Assembly: GCA_028456385.1 (NCBI GenBank)
Contig: JALNQF010000036.1
Coordinates: 124,001 to 188,000, forward strand
Reading direction: 5' to 3'
Origin: Ophiosphaerella korrae
Lineage: Eukaryota; Ascomycota; Dothideomycetes; Pleosporales; Phaeosphaeriaceae
DNA: 64,000 bases
This document shows positions 43,573-54,663 of the stretch, piece by piece (the stretch's first letter is position 1; each line of letters opens with the position of its first letter). Below the pieces are notes generated by a model. It made no database searches and had not been told where the DNA came from. It saw nothing but the letters and a program-made list of their open reading frames with translations. The translations under genes were made by a program, and so were the position numbers.

Positions 43573-44451
43573 ATGGCGAACACGAATGATCTTCGAGCAG
43601 AGAAACTCTTCTCAGTTGAGGACTATGTGTGTGTGATAACCGGTGGCGGCTCTGGAATCGGCCTGATGTCTGCTCAAGCACTTGCTGCCAATGGAGCAAA
43701 AGTTTACATTACTGGTCGTCGCCAAGAAGCCCTCGAAAAGGCGGCCGAGTCGCACAACCCTAGTCAAGGTGGCCAGATTGTCCCACTAGGATCTTGTGAT
43801 GTCACCAAGAAAGACGACTTAGAGCGCATGGCCAAGGAGCTCTCGTCAAAAGAGAAGCATATCAATTTGCTGATTGCGTCTGCTGGAATCAGCGGTGAGA
43901 AGGCAGAGCCTGACGAGGAAAAGGCAACCGACTTGAAAGAAAAGCTCTGGAATAACGAGACGTTCGAGGGCTGGGCAGACACATACAACACTGATGTAAC
44001 ATCCGTGTATTTCACAACTGTTGCACTGCTCCCACTTCTACAAGCTGGTACCGAATCTCACGGCCATCTCTCTGCCTCAGTTATTGTCATCTCTTCCATG
44101 TCAGGCATCATGCGCCACGCGCAAGGCCACTTCAGCTACAACGCGGCAAAGGGCGGAACGGTCCATCTCACCAAGCTCATGTCTGCCGAGTTCCAGAAGA
44201 TCCGCGTTCGCGTCAACTCAATTGCCCCAGGCTATTTCCCGAGCGAAATGACTGCAAAGGAGAGTGATGAAGCCCAGAAGAGCCGGTTGCCGGATGAGAA
44301 AATCCAGGAGAAGGGCCATGTTCCTCAGGGTCGTGCAGGTCAGGATGAAGAGATGGCTCAAGCGGTGTTGTTCTTGACAAAGAACACATATGTCAATGGC
44401 GAGATCATCGCTGTCGACGGTGGAGTCCTGAACATGGTTGCTGGTCGCTAA
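43573..44451 (+). CDS. Short-chain dehydrogenase/reductase (classical SDR)
   Basis: This intronless 292-residue protein has a complete Rossmann fold. The cofactor motif is T-G-G-G-S-G-I-G at residues 23-30. The T-G-R-R after the second strand suggests NADP(H) preference. A-S-A-G stands for the usual N-A-G. The catalytic Ser lies in I-S-S-M-S-G near residue 175, and Tyr189-x3-Lys193 completes the active site. The C-terminal V-D-G-G block is intact. The sequence resembles fungal RhlG-type and 3-ketoacyl-reductase-like enzymes. The natural substrate cannot be told. It has no signal peptide and no obvious cluster neighbours. Confidence 0.93.
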   Translation: MANTNDLRAEKLFSVEDYVCVITGGGSGIGLMSAQALAANGAKVYITGRRQEALEKAAESHNPSQGGQIVPLGSCDVTKKDDLERMAKELSSKEKHINLLIASAGISGEKAEPDEEKATDLKEKLWNNETFEGWADTYNTDVTSVYFTTVALLPLLQAGTESHGHLSASVIVISSMSGIMRHAQGHFSYNAAKGGTVHLTKLMSAEFQKIRVRVNSIAPGYFPSEMTAKESDEAQKSRLPDEKIQEKGHVPQGRAGQDEEMAQAVLFLTKNTYVNGEIIAVDGGVLNMVAGR

Positions 44452-45542
44452 TCGCTAGAACTAGGAGGCTGGAAGCATGGCGTTTTTGGCGAAGGAACGT
44501 ATAGGCACACAAGATAGGCTAGACGAGCTCGAAGCAATGATGGGAACAATCAATGCACGGGATCTGATTAGTAGGTTCTTGATTAGTGATGCATGATGTC
44601 TTGCCTATTCGGCTGGCGCTACCACGCCGATGGACAGTCTCGGATGCCGTCCCCGCATTTCCCAGTCTTGACTCGGGATCTGCTTATGTGCCGTGTCTTG
44701 CATGAATGTCTTGCATAGGTATAGCGATGAGAGATTTACGGGCTGAAACACATGTTGCCATTGATGGCTGACGTGCAGTATGCGAGCGATGGATCGGTAG
44801 ATCTCGCGATGGCTGCACGTGAGAGCGCGCACATGGCCCGGTTTGGCGCAACTGGCAGGGTTTTTTTTTTTTAGAAAATTTTCGCGGATCCCTTTGAGAC
44901 GCGTCGCCAGCCCTATGCAACTTGGCTCCATGGCCAATTGCGAACTGCTCTGAATTTGAAGAGTCACAACCTGATAAGAGTGCTGGCAGACGCAGGCCAA
45001 GCGAGGCATGCCAACGGCTGTTGGCTGGTCGGAAGCTATGGCGGAGGCTTGAGTAACCCGGAGCAGATAGCTAGCTTCACCACCGACCACCCAGACGGCG
45101 ACAAGTCACTCCTGTCGACGAAGCGTAGCTGGAGTGTGCGTGGCATTCCACTTAATTGCCGTTGAGACAACGTCTGGTGACTGTTAGGCCGTGTGGAATA
45201 GGCGGCAGAGCGGTCCTAGACTCGTCGGACAATTTCGAGGCCCGTTTCGAGGCCAGGATCCCCAATCCATAATTGCTCCCACTGCGGCCAGGGCGTGCGA
45301 CAGACCCCGCCAACGCCCATAGCACCGTCGCGCATGGGCAAACAACAACAGCGAGGCCATTGACGCTGATCTGGACCAGTTGGCCGTCGTTTGCGAGGGA
45401 CATGCACTCCACCCAGAGTGACGTCCGACCGCCATCTCCTCACACCGCCCCCATCGACCAGCTCGCGAGCTGCCTCACACCCCTGCAATCCCTAGGGGAC
45501 CTCGCTGCAGTCGCTTTCTCGGCCTGAAGGAGGACGCCAGCC
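44452..45542. promoter_or_regulatory. Intergenic, contains the sepH promoter
   Basis: About 1.1 kb with no supported gene. A poly-T run lies at 44862-44872. From 45180 the DNA is GC-rich with overlapping open frames on both strands that I regard as chance or as 5' leader of the kinase gene. Confidence 0.45.
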
Positions 45543-48500
45543 ATGGTGTCACATCCGCCCAAGGCCTCTCACGTGCGATCCAATTCACGGTCCTCAACCT
45601 CGTCCAACCACAATGGTCAGTCTCGCGAACGAGAACAGCGGCCGAGCAGAGAGGGAGCTGCACAAAGGGCCGCCCAGGATGTAGCTGGCCTCAAGGACTA
45701 CCAGCTGGGTGACTGCTTGGGCAAAGGTGCATTCGGCAGCGTGTACAGGGCATTGAATTGGGGCACAGGAGAGGCGGTAGCCATCAAACAGGTCCGGCTG
45801 GAGAACTTGGGTGCTGCCGACTTGAAGAATATGGAAATGGAAATCGACCTGCTCAAGAACCTGAACCACCCCAACATTGTCAAGTACAATGGCTTTGTCA
45901 GAAGCTCTGAGAGCTTGTACATTATACTCGAGTACGTCTCACTCCCACTTAGTGACCTTGTATCAAGTTTGTCTTGGTGCAGCTGGCTGATTTTTGTAGA
46001 TACTGCGAAAACGGATCGTTGCACAGCATCTGCAAGAACTTCGGCAAGTTTCCTGAAAACCTCGTCGCCCTCTACATGTCCCAGGCCCTCCACGGCCTCC
46101 TCTATCTCCACGAGCAGGGTGTTATACACAGGGACATCAAAGGTGCAAATATATTGACGACCAAGGAAGGCCTGGTCAAACTGGCGGATTTCGGTGTGGC
46201 TACAAAACAGTCTGGCCTCGACCAGTCAAGTGTTGTTGGAACACCATACTGGATGGCTCCAGAAGTTATCGAGCTTTCTGGAGCCACTACCTCCTCGGAT
46301 ATCTGGAGTCTTGGGTGTACAGTCATTGAGCTGATTGAAGGGAAACCACCTTACCACAAGCTGCAGCCAATGCAGGCCTTATTCAGGATCGTCAATGACG
46401 AGCATCCACCCATTCCTGGTAGTGCTTCCCCTGTAAGATACCCTGCTAGTCACAAGTAACCCTGTCGCTAACAGCCCTAGCTTCTCCAGCAGTTTTTAAT
46501 GGAATGCTTCCAAAAAAACCCTACGCTTCGTATCTCTGCTAAAAGACTACTCAAGCACCCTTGGATCCTTAGTGCCAAGCGCACAGTCCCAGCAGTGCCC
46601 ACTAAGCCCACCGAGTATCAAGAAGCCGTAAAGTCTGTGCAGGAATGGAACGAGGCCCTCAAGTCGCCAAACTCCTTGCGGAGGAGCACTCGTCTTGCTT
46701 CGGGTGCCCCTAAGCCTAGCACAACCCTGTCAAAGGGTGTTGCCGCAGCACCTCGCAAGGCCGCCCCTGCGAATGTCAATCTGAACATTCCCAAGCAAAG
46801 ACCTACTGCCGAATCGTTCCGTTCACCTGAACTCGATCACGACGACAACTGGGACAACGATTTTGCCGAAAGCATCTCGCCCCGCGCACTACAAATGCCG
46901 CATCTCAAACCACAGGACAATTTCGCTGGACTCTTCTCAAGCGACAAGCTCAAGGCGTTTGCTAGTTTTGAGTCCGTTACAGAACAAGCAGAGTACGGTG
47001 ACGGCGAAGCCACAGTGAAAAGCCCGCTTAATTTACAACACTTCCAGAAGATGCCACAGGCATTTCCACCAAAAGCTACCGGCAGCACAAAAGCCAACGA
47101 TGCCAAAGCACGAGCAGCAATTTTATCATCACGATCAACGTCCGTCGTATCAGAGGTCGAGGAGAGGCATGACATTCAGCCAAAGACAGCATTTTTACGT
47201 GGCATTCCAAAGGCAGCGCAGCTGTCGAAAACCAAGGTGGCTGCTCTAGCTCGACCAAGCCAGGTGTTCCGTGAAGACTCAGTCGAGGATTATTCGGATC
47301 TGCTGCCGACTGACGAGGGTGCATTTGAGAGAAAACTTGCTGCAATGCAGTACACGCAGCCACCGGCTATGGTGCCTCAACACCAGTTGATGAAAACAAG
47401 CTCTGGTTCCCCATCTGAATCGTTCTCTCCTCGCCTCTTCCACCCCAGCGACTTAAAAGCAGCACCCAAAGCAACACGAGATAGGTCCAATGGCAACGTG
47501 CGACAACGCTCTGCAAGCTCAACATCTACTCGCAAGCTACAACGGACACAATCTGAGATCGAAATCCAGAAGTACGCCGAAGATGAAGGCGATGATTTCT
47601 CTGATGTGTTTGGCGATATCAAACACCCAAATACAGGTATCAGCAGAGCCGAGAGCGATAGTGGTAGTGAGCACAGCAGTCTAGCGATGATCACATCGAA
47701 GATGACCAATTCCTTCGTCATTGCAGATGAAGATGACATGGACCCATTTGCCAATCTAGACGAGGGACTCGACAACCTGAACTTAGAGAATAATGTAGCG
47801 CGCGACAGAGACGACCGACTAACGAAGATGACTGAGAATCTAGTTGGATGTCTAAAGACTAGTCAGCCTGACGATGTACTCCTAGACATCGCAGATCAGT
47901 TGATACAGGTATTATACGAGTCACCGGATAAACGATCGATTATACTACGAAGCCATGGCATGCTACCTATACTAGAGATTTTGGGCACAATACCTCCCAA
48001 CGAGGTAGTTTTACCTCTGCTCAGAATCATCAACCTTATCATTTTAGAGGACTCGGAGGCACAAGAAAGCCTGTCCTTCCTCGGCGGTATTCCAACCATT
48101 TGTAACTTTGCATACAAGAGATACCCAAGCGACATCCGCAAGGAAGCAGCCGCATTCGTTAGACAAATGTACCAAACAAGCACCCTCACGCTGCAAATGT
48201 TCATCGGTTGCGGTGGTATCAACGTTCTCGTTGAGTTCCTTGAAGAAGATATCGATGCCGAACGCGACCTCGTCCTGATCGGCGTCAACGGCGTATACGG
48301 TGTTTTCGAGCTACCTGTGTCCACCCCAAAGAACGATTTCTGTCGCATCTTTTCGCGATCAAGTGTTTTGTATCCGCTAAGTTTAGTACTTAACCGTATG
48401 GTTGAAGAAGATGGAGAAGTTGCGAGACTTATTGTTGGGAGGATTGTTCACATCTTTTTGATATTCTCGCAGGCTGAGAGTCATGTTAAAGATCTTGTGG

Positions 48501-50227
48501 CAGATCGCATGATCTTGAAACGTAAGTTAGCATCCTGTCTTTCAGCACTTGAGAGAAAACGTGAAACCTAACTAAACATTCACAGGTGTTCTCAAAGACC
48601 TCCGCAAGATGTCTCCACCACACCAAATTACTATGCTCAAGTTTATCAAGAACTTGAGCTCCCTCTCCTCAACCCACGAAGCGCTTCAAAACTCAAACGC
48701 GATCGATATACTCATCGAACTTCTCAAGTCCACACGCCAGAAGGACGCAATCACGCGCAACATGAACCGGTCGGCGTCTGATCCTACACGATTACCACCC
48801 TTCCATCGCGAAATATCGAACCAGATCCTCAATACTATGTACAACCTGTGTCGGCATAACAAGAGTCGGCAGGAGGAGGCCGCGCTCTCGGATATCATTC
48901 CACTACTCAAGGAAGTGGTACGGGAAGGCGGGCCTCTCAAGGAGTTCGCCCTACCTGTGCTACTTGAAATGGTCAACTCGGGTAAAGTGGCACGCAAGAT
49001 GCTGTGGGACGCGAAGGGCCTTGCCTTTTATGTGTCACTTTTGGGTGATCGTAATTGGGCAGTAACAGCCCTGGACGCTATCTTTGTCTGGTACGTCAAG
49101 TTAAACTATTCCCCTTCTTCTACTAATACATGTCTAGGCTTCAGGAAGAGACGGCTCGTGTTGAGCAGTACCTACTATCTTCATTCTCTAACTTCACACC
49201 TGCTATTATCTCTGCGTATACGTCAGCGGAGCTTTCCCAATCCACATTCGAAAACATGCTCGAACCACTGCAAAAGCTCGTCCGATTATCTCCTCCTATC
49301 GCAGCATCACTTGCTGTACCGGAGATATTTCAGCGGACTCAGCAGAAGCTTAGTCATAAGGATGCTGTCACACGACTCAATCTCCTTCGTATCCTGCGGA
49401 CAATCTGCGATGCGAAGGACGAAGGTTGTTGGCTCATTCGAGCATTCGGCTGCTATGAACGCATCTCTTGGCTTATGGAGCATGACGGTGCCGTTCTAGT
49501 ACGACAAATGGCAGAAGAGCTCGTCCGCACCTGTGACGAAGTAGATCTCAACAGCCTTGGTACGGGATCGAGTGGAAAGCGTAGCTTATCTCGTGCCTCA
49601 GGCATCGGGGTGAACCTCAGACGACCTGCTTCAAGTGCCGGTCGACGCGACGGCTCAGGGTCAAGCACAGGATCAACACTCGTCGGTTCAGCCATGGGCG
49701 TAACACCCCCAACACCAAACAGCCTAAAATCCTCCTTCAGCATCCCAAACATGTCTGGCACCCCTACCCTCGTAGGAAGTGGTAGAGACCGCATCACCCG
49801 AAGCCAATCCACCGCAATGTGGGACCTTGCCGAAGACCCCACCGCCCCCTCATCCTCCAGCCGCACAAAACAAGCCCCCGTCCTCGCCCGCTCATCCACC
49901 TCCTTCGCCGCCCTTGGCCAATCCAACACACCTACATCCTCTCGCTCCCGCCCTCCATCCCGCGACGCCGCATCTTCCCTCGCCCGCATCGATGCCAGCA
50001 ACCGCTCCTCCGCCGTCGAGCGCTCGCGCCTCCCCAAAGCGCGCCAAGGCCGCCTCAGTGAAGCTGTGTCGCGCCGTCGCCAGAGCAATGTCGGCGGCGG
50101 CGAAAATGATGCTCCGCCTAGCGTTGCTGCGCCGCCGCTTCCGCGACTTCAGATTGTTAGGCGGAGGCGCGAGACGAGTGGAGGGGAGATGAGTACGGTC
50201 GGGAGGAAGGGGTCCAATGCGGAGTAG
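45543..50227 (+). CDS. sepH: Septation initiation network kinase SepH (Cdc7-type, STE20-like)
   Basis: The kinase triggers septum formation in the septation initiation network (fission yeast Cdc7, Aspergillus SepH). Five exons are read: 45543-45931, 46000-46432, 46481-48521, 48586-49090 and 49138-50227. All introns are GT-AG, giving 1485 residues. The kinase domain begins near residue 55 (G-K-G-A-F-G-S-V-Y), with the catalytic Lys in V-A-I-K-Q-V, the catalytic loop [13 protein letters not shown], and G-T-P-Y-W-M-A-P-E. It ends at H-P-W-I. A long polar linker with acidic patches follows. Armadillo/HEAT-like helices (about residues 720-1150) match the conserved C-terminal half of this family. 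A Ser/Arg-rich tail closes the protein. The intron inside the kinase domain after I-I-L-E is typical for filamentous fungi. The reading is complete. Confidence 0.95.
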
Positions 50228-51086
50228 GGTGCTGCGGAGGATGGGTACCTTTCTGTTGTACGGAGGGGGAGGGGGTGGAGTGGAGGTTGATTGTGCGTTT
50301 GTGTGTGCACTTCAACTTCCCACTCCGTATTACACCTTTTTCGTATGTTTAGTTCTACTTTTTTTTTCTCCTTTTGCTTGGGGCAGGGTTGGATTTGCAT
50401 TTTGACCCGGGCGTTGCTTCTTGACTGGGATGGGCTAGGTTGGGATTGAAAATTGGGCATTGTTAGAGTGTTTATTTTATCCTGCATAGCATGGCGTTTT
50501 CGGCGGTGGGGCATTGATGGATTGTTGTCGTGTTGTGGTAGGGTAGCATTGTTGAGTTGGAAATATGCATAGGTTTTTCTGTTTGGCCCCGGGAAATTTG
50601 AGTCAGCACGTGATAATGCGGCCTTGTGAGAATCAGTCTGAGGAGTAGCGGTGGTGGGGGTAGGTGTGTGCCGTGTGATGTTGGAGAGGCGCAGCTGGTT
50701 GACGCGGGTAATACGGAAAGTACCCTCCATTGGTGTAGAGTGCAGATTGAGCCTTGTGTGAAAGAGAAAATAACTTGTTGCGTGTCCTCGTTACTGAGTA
50801 AGTAAATAGCAGAAATTCGTACATGAGAAATGTTTAGGCCCCACGGCTTGGTTGATGCTAGGATAAATGACCAAAAAACCAATGCCTCTGATAGTATGCC
50901 AGGCTGGAGAGTGTATACCACTGGCTAATTTTGTTGATGCCGCAGCTGTCAGAATACCCATCTTGATTGGCCCGAACACTACCAATAGAGAGGAGATCTT
51001 GGTCTTCTCAGCTTTGTGTGCATCTGGCATACTTAACGTCCCTCAGCTCACTTGAAAACGCAGAAGTCACCTCTCGTTCCGGCGAT
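50228..51086. other. Intergenic region
   Basis: This is the 3' flank of the kinase gene and the 5' flank of the Helo-like gene. A GC-poor T tract lies near 50360. Reverse frames (50149-50921) lack protein character. No RNA gene was seen. Confidence 0.45.
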
Positions 51087-51407
51087 ATGGGCGATCCATT
51101 CTCCGTCGCGGGAACCGCGGTGGGAATCACATCACTAGGCATACAAACTTTTCAGATTCTCTGCAACTACTACTCCGACTATCGGGACATTCACGATGAT
51201 ATAGACGACATGCTGCGACAGATTGAGAGTTTACAGGGCATCCTCGGTAGCCTCCGGCAAGTGAAGGAGAATTTTAAAGTTGGCAACCATGCACCGTCTT
51301 CACAGTTGCATCTGGCGCTAGAGGAATGCCAGAGGGTATTGGATAAGTTGAAAGAACTTGCCCACAATCAGCATCTGGAATTATGCGATCAACTCGGGAA
51401 ACTGTAG
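51087..51407 (+). CDS. Helo-like (fungal STAND N-terminal) domain protein, short frame
   Basis: The 106-residue frame begins MGDPFSVAGTAVGITSLGIQ, the hallmark start of the Helo-like N-terminal domain. This domain is found at the front of fungal NOD-like and ankyrin proteins in allorecognition and cell death. A long amphipathic helix region follows (D-D-I-D-D-M-L-R-Q-I-E-S-L-Q). The domain is normally about twice as long. The frame closes at TAG inside a region where the next reading frame has already opened in another register, so a frameshift probably separates the two halves of one gene. Confidence 0.65.
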   Translation: MGDPFSVAGTAVGITSLGIQTFQILCNYYSDYRDIHDDIDDMLRQIESLQGILGSLRQVKENFKVGNHAPSSQLHLALEECQRVLDKLKELAHNQHLELCDQLGKL

Positions 51408-52737
51408 CTCGTTGTTGATATTACTGGGCTTTGAGGTACAGATAACACAAGACCATTGGGCATCACTACTACACGTGTGGTGGCTCTATGATAAGGATCC
51501 TATTTCTCTTCCCGAACAGTTGCAAAGGTCCAAAGTGCTCCAGGGCATGTCGGTCAAACTCTTGACTAACAGTAGTATTCGAGGGCCTGGCCAGAGTGCT
51601 TCATTTGCGAAGACCAAGTTCGAAGATAATTATGAGTCGTCTCCTTTCCACGCGCATCACTTATCTTTATCTGCAGCAAAGATTGCCTGGACAGCCGGGC
51701 ATCGCAACCTAGAATTTATAGGTTGGCAATATCGATATGGAACTCATTACTGCTATGGTACTCCTTTGTGGGTCCATACAGTAACTCGTCTTCCGGTGGA
51801 AATGAGCATTAACCTAATAGTTTGGTTCCTAAACCAAGGTGCCGACCCGCTCTGGATCCATCCAATATTTCTCACGACGCCGATACATAATCTTTGTCGA
51901 TCCGGATTAATCATGAATTTGCGATTCAAACATTTAGACTGGGCATATCCAGACAATTGCATATGTTTTTGTTCTCGCGGCGGTTGTATAGGTATTGGAT
52001 GTGCGGTTTCAAAAAAATCAAGCTACATGGGGCGATGGTTGAATCGATATCAACCAGAAATAACACGAAGTTACCTTCTAACACTTGTAGATACAGACCA
52101 CGATAAGCCATGGATGAGTACAGCTGTACTCCGAGTCCTAACTTTTGAGAAACTGTCACTTACACACACGTGTTGCCATCGAATCCACGATGAAGTTGAG
52201 GGCATTTTCATGCGCCCCACGCCTGAAGAAGCAAATGTTATCCGCGACCTCGAATGTGCCGATCTTGGTCTTCTCGACGCCCTTACCAATGAGTTTGAGC
52301 GTGCTTGGGCGAAGTACACCTATCCCTTCAAAACATTCATCAAACGCGTATGGAGGCCTCGAATGCTGGAAATTCGACGAAGCAATCAAGTCGACAAGGA
52401 TATTTATGAGGCTGAACTGCTCGGAATGGGCGTTACTCTGGACGAGGCCAATGAAGAGGTCGATCCAGACTCTGATATTCAATTAGTATCGTCCTATGCT
52501 AGATCCGGAAGCTCAGTGTGGTCAGAGGATAGTTTTGAAAGTGGGCGTGATGGGTGGTATACTACAGATGGCGAGGATGATGCAGAAGATGAAGGTAGAG
52601 ATGAAGATGAGGATGAGGATGAAAACGAGAATGTGGATTGGGAGGATGATGGCCTCGAGCCGGTTGAAGAAGCAGGTTCAGAGGCCGTCGGTCTGGATGG
52701 AAATGGAAATCCCGGAGCTACAGCTGAGAGTACATGA
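51358..52737 (+). CDS. Ankyrin-like protein with acidic tail, probable 3' half of the Helo-like gene
   Basis: The frame of 459 codons has no ATG at its beginning (first in-frame ATG at 51547), which supports its being the continuation of the Helo-like frame. It contains an ankyrin-like unit (I-V-W-F-L-N-Q-G-A-D-P-L-W, then T-P-I-H-N-L), then a Cys-rich patch (C-I-C-F-C-S-R-G-G-C), as in fungal ankyrin proteins of the NLR-like repertoire. A helical region and a strongly acidic tail rich in Asp and Glu close it, ending at 52737. Such proteins are thought to act in non-self recognition. No catalytic domain is seen. A one-base frameshift or a missing intron between the two frames remains to be resolved. 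Confidence 0.55.
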   Translation: MPTISIWNYAINSGNCSSLLILLGFEVQITQDHWASLLHVWWLYDKDPISLPEQLQRSKVLQGMSVKLLTNSSIRGPGQSASFAKTKFEDNYESSPFHAHHLSLSAAKIAWTAGHRNLEFIGWQYRYGTHYCYGTPLWVHTVTRLPVEMSINLIVWFLNQGADPLWIHPIFLTTPIHNLCRSGLIMNLRFKHLDWAYPDNCICFCSRGGCIGIGCAVSKKSSYMGRWLNRYQPEITRSYLLTLVDTDHDKPWMSTAVLRVLTFEKLSLTHTCCHRIHDEVEGIFMRPTPEEANVIRDLECADLGLLDALTNEFERAWAKYTYPFKTFIKRVWRPRMLEIRRSNQVDKDIYEAELLGMGVTLDEANEEVDPDSDIQLVSSYARSGSSVWSEDSFESGRDGWYTTDGEDDAEDEGRDEDEDEDENENVDWEDDGLEPVEEAGSEAVGLDGNGNPGATAEST

Positions 52738-53392
52738 TGCGAATTTGCGACCTGGCAGGCTTGAAACTCGAACTGATACTCACAAATTTGTTTCAATCTG
52801 AAGAGGCCACTATATAGTTCTGTTCTCTCTTTACCTTACAGAGCAGCTTTTGTTGAATACATATTCCCAAATACTATCATCGATACGTAAGACCTGGTTT
52901 ATACCAGAGCACACTTCTAGCCGATTATTGATAGATATGATAGTAGTAACATGCGCGACACTTCGAGGTATTATCAATTGATTGCGAACATCGAGAAATT
53001 GGCCTTGAAGCCCTTGAAGCCCTTGAAGCCCTTGAATTTCATTGACTTAATACAGCTCTCAAGCTGTGATCAAATATTATACGTATATACGTATCTCGGT
53101 TTCAACTCTTCATAGATAGCAAGAATCAAACGACATCCATATGTTTTAATACAAGTCGAATTCTCAATCCTAATCACATAAACATCACGGAAACCACAAT
53201 CAAGAGCGAGCACAATTCAAGTCAGGCTATTCATACCGGCCTAAAATTCATTCACTGAACTACACACATCTCATCCGGGCCATGCCAGATAAGGGTATAT
53301 ACACAAAGAAAAAGATACACGAAGAGAAGCGGCAAATGCCAAAGCAATCCGTCCCGACAGACGTACTCTATAAATACGTTTATTCGACCAGT
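52738..53392. other. Intergenic region
   Basis: This is AT-rich intergenic DNA between two 3' ends. It includes the 9-bp repeat at 53003-53036 and a TATACGTATATACGTA palindromic run near 53079. No gene was recognised. Confidence 0.45.
53003..53036. repeat. 9-bp tandem repeat, unit CCCTTGAAG, about 3.8 copies
   Basis: The unit is repeated head to tail without mismatch until the last partial copy. It lies outside genes and could be polymorphic. Confidence 0.85.
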
Positions 53393-54211
53393 TTACACGA
53401 CCGCTGGCTCAGTAGCCGTTGGCCTAATCCGCGTCTCAAACGTGGTGCGAGGCGTAGACGCCGCAGCACCCTTGCTCATGCCAACGTCAGGGCCCCGAGG
53501 CGGGAAGCCGGCTGATGGTCGTGGAGGGTGAGGGTGGAAGCCGCCGGTTGGTCGTGGGCCGCCGCGGCTAGGCCACGCGCCGGACGGGCGAGGGCGACCC
53601 CATCCAAAGCCGGGGCTGCCACTGCCAACGGGGAAGGGCGGGCGGGCGCCAGTGGGGAAGGGTGGGCGACCGCCGGTTGGGAGGGGTGCACCGATTGGGA
53701 AGGCGGGGACGCTGCCGGTGGAGAAGGAGGGGAATTCGTTGATGGGGATGGCGGAGGCGCTTGGGTTTACAACAGGTAAGGAGGTGTCTGCAACTTCTGG
53801 TTCGTCTTCGTCGCATGGAGAGGGATCTTCGTCATCGTCTCCGTCGGCGGGTGGTGTTTGGATAGGTAGTGCGGCGGAAGGAGGCTCTACTGGTGTGCCT
53901 TGCTCGTTTGAAGGGACCTGTGGGGTGGGGGTGACTTGTGTGGAACAAGATGTGCTCGAGTATACTGGTCCACTAGAGATATTGGGGACGCCTGAGCTTG
54001 CCGTGAATGCAGGCGCTTTGCTAGGGTTGAATGACAACGAAGCTGGAATTTGACTCGATTTGGTAGATGTGCTAGGAGGCTCGATGGTTGCGCCTGAGGT
54101 GACGATTACAAAACTGGGAAGCGCAGAATTGGCCGGTGTTCCGGCAGAGCGAGACAGGCTTTGGGCAGAGACAACGCTCGCCAGGAGGGAGAAAATGAAT
54201 GTGGAATGCAT
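53393..54211 (-). CDS. Secreted Pro/Gly-rich cell-surface protein
   Basis: I start at the Met of MHSTFIFSLLASVVSAQ, a clear signal peptide with an A-x-A-like cleavage site at about residue 17. An in-frame Met 23 codons upstream (54280) gives an unlikely longer start. The mature part is Ser/Thr/Pro-rich to residue 120, then has an acidic patch (D-G-D-D-D-E-D-P-S). It then carries irregular repeats of the type G-A/G-x-P-P-F-P-T-G-A/G-R and G-P-R-P-T-G-G. There are few Cys residues and no GPI signal, since the end is polar. Such proteins lie in the wall or outside the cell; no enzymatic role is visible. The Gly/Pro-rich repeats cause open shadow frames on both strands. Confidence 0.72.
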   Translation of the reverse strand: MHSTFIFSLLASVVSAQSLSRSAGTPANSALPSFVIVTSGATIEPPSTSTKSSQIPASLSFNPSKAPAFTASSGVPNISSGPVYSSTSCSTQVTPTPQVPSNEQGTPVEPPSAALPIQTPPADGDDDEDPSPCDEDEPEVADTSLPVVNPSASAIPINEFPSFSTGSVPAFPIGAPLPTGGRPPFPTGARPPFPVGSGSPGFGWGRPRPSGAWPSRGGPRPTGGFHPHPPRPSAGFPPRGPDVGMSKGAAASTPRTTFETRIRPTATEPAVV

Positions 54212-54663
54212 CTTGCAAAAAAAGTCTGATCTACAAACAAATGATGGAAAAGAACGACCAGCAAACCGAAAGGGTGTCAAAGGAAAGCGACTGAGAACGA
54301 ATCTTGCAAAGATCGTGAGGCGGTAGAGGCCATCTTAGTCTTGAGGTTCCTTTGTATATAAACAAGACCAGCTATGAAACATACCATTTCCGCTAGGACT
54401 TAGAGCCTGGTTGGTTGACAACACGAATTGCCAGCCAAGTCCAAGTCTTGGAATGTGGAAACGATCTGGTCCGCAACGGACATGGCGGTGCTGGACTCTG
54501 AGTGGCGGACTGTTTGGCGAACGGGCCGCAGCGGACATTAGGACCGTTTCAATGTGTTTCGTCCAAGACCACGCTAGGCGAGATTACATGAATACACGTG
54601 ACCTCCTCTCCTACCAATTGATCTAGAACACGGGTGATGAATTTGTGACGGTTGGTGATCGAC
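54212..54663. promoter_or_regulatory. Promoter of the secreted protein gene and 3' flank of the HET gene
   Basis: No gene is recognised in these 450 bases. Forward frames have no features. Confidence 0.35.

Noticed and set aside
45152..45663. Several 60-90 codon frames upstream of sepH
   Set aside because: GC-rich leader DNA; different frames on both strands are open at once, which argues against coding.
49453..50192. Long frames of 211 and 137 codons inside the last sepH exon
   Set aside because: Shadow frames of the Ser/Arg/Pro-rich kinase tail.
53528..54053. Forward Gly-rich frames opposite the secreted protein
   Set aside because: They mirror the Pro-rich repeats; the reverse strand has the signal peptide and the sensible start.
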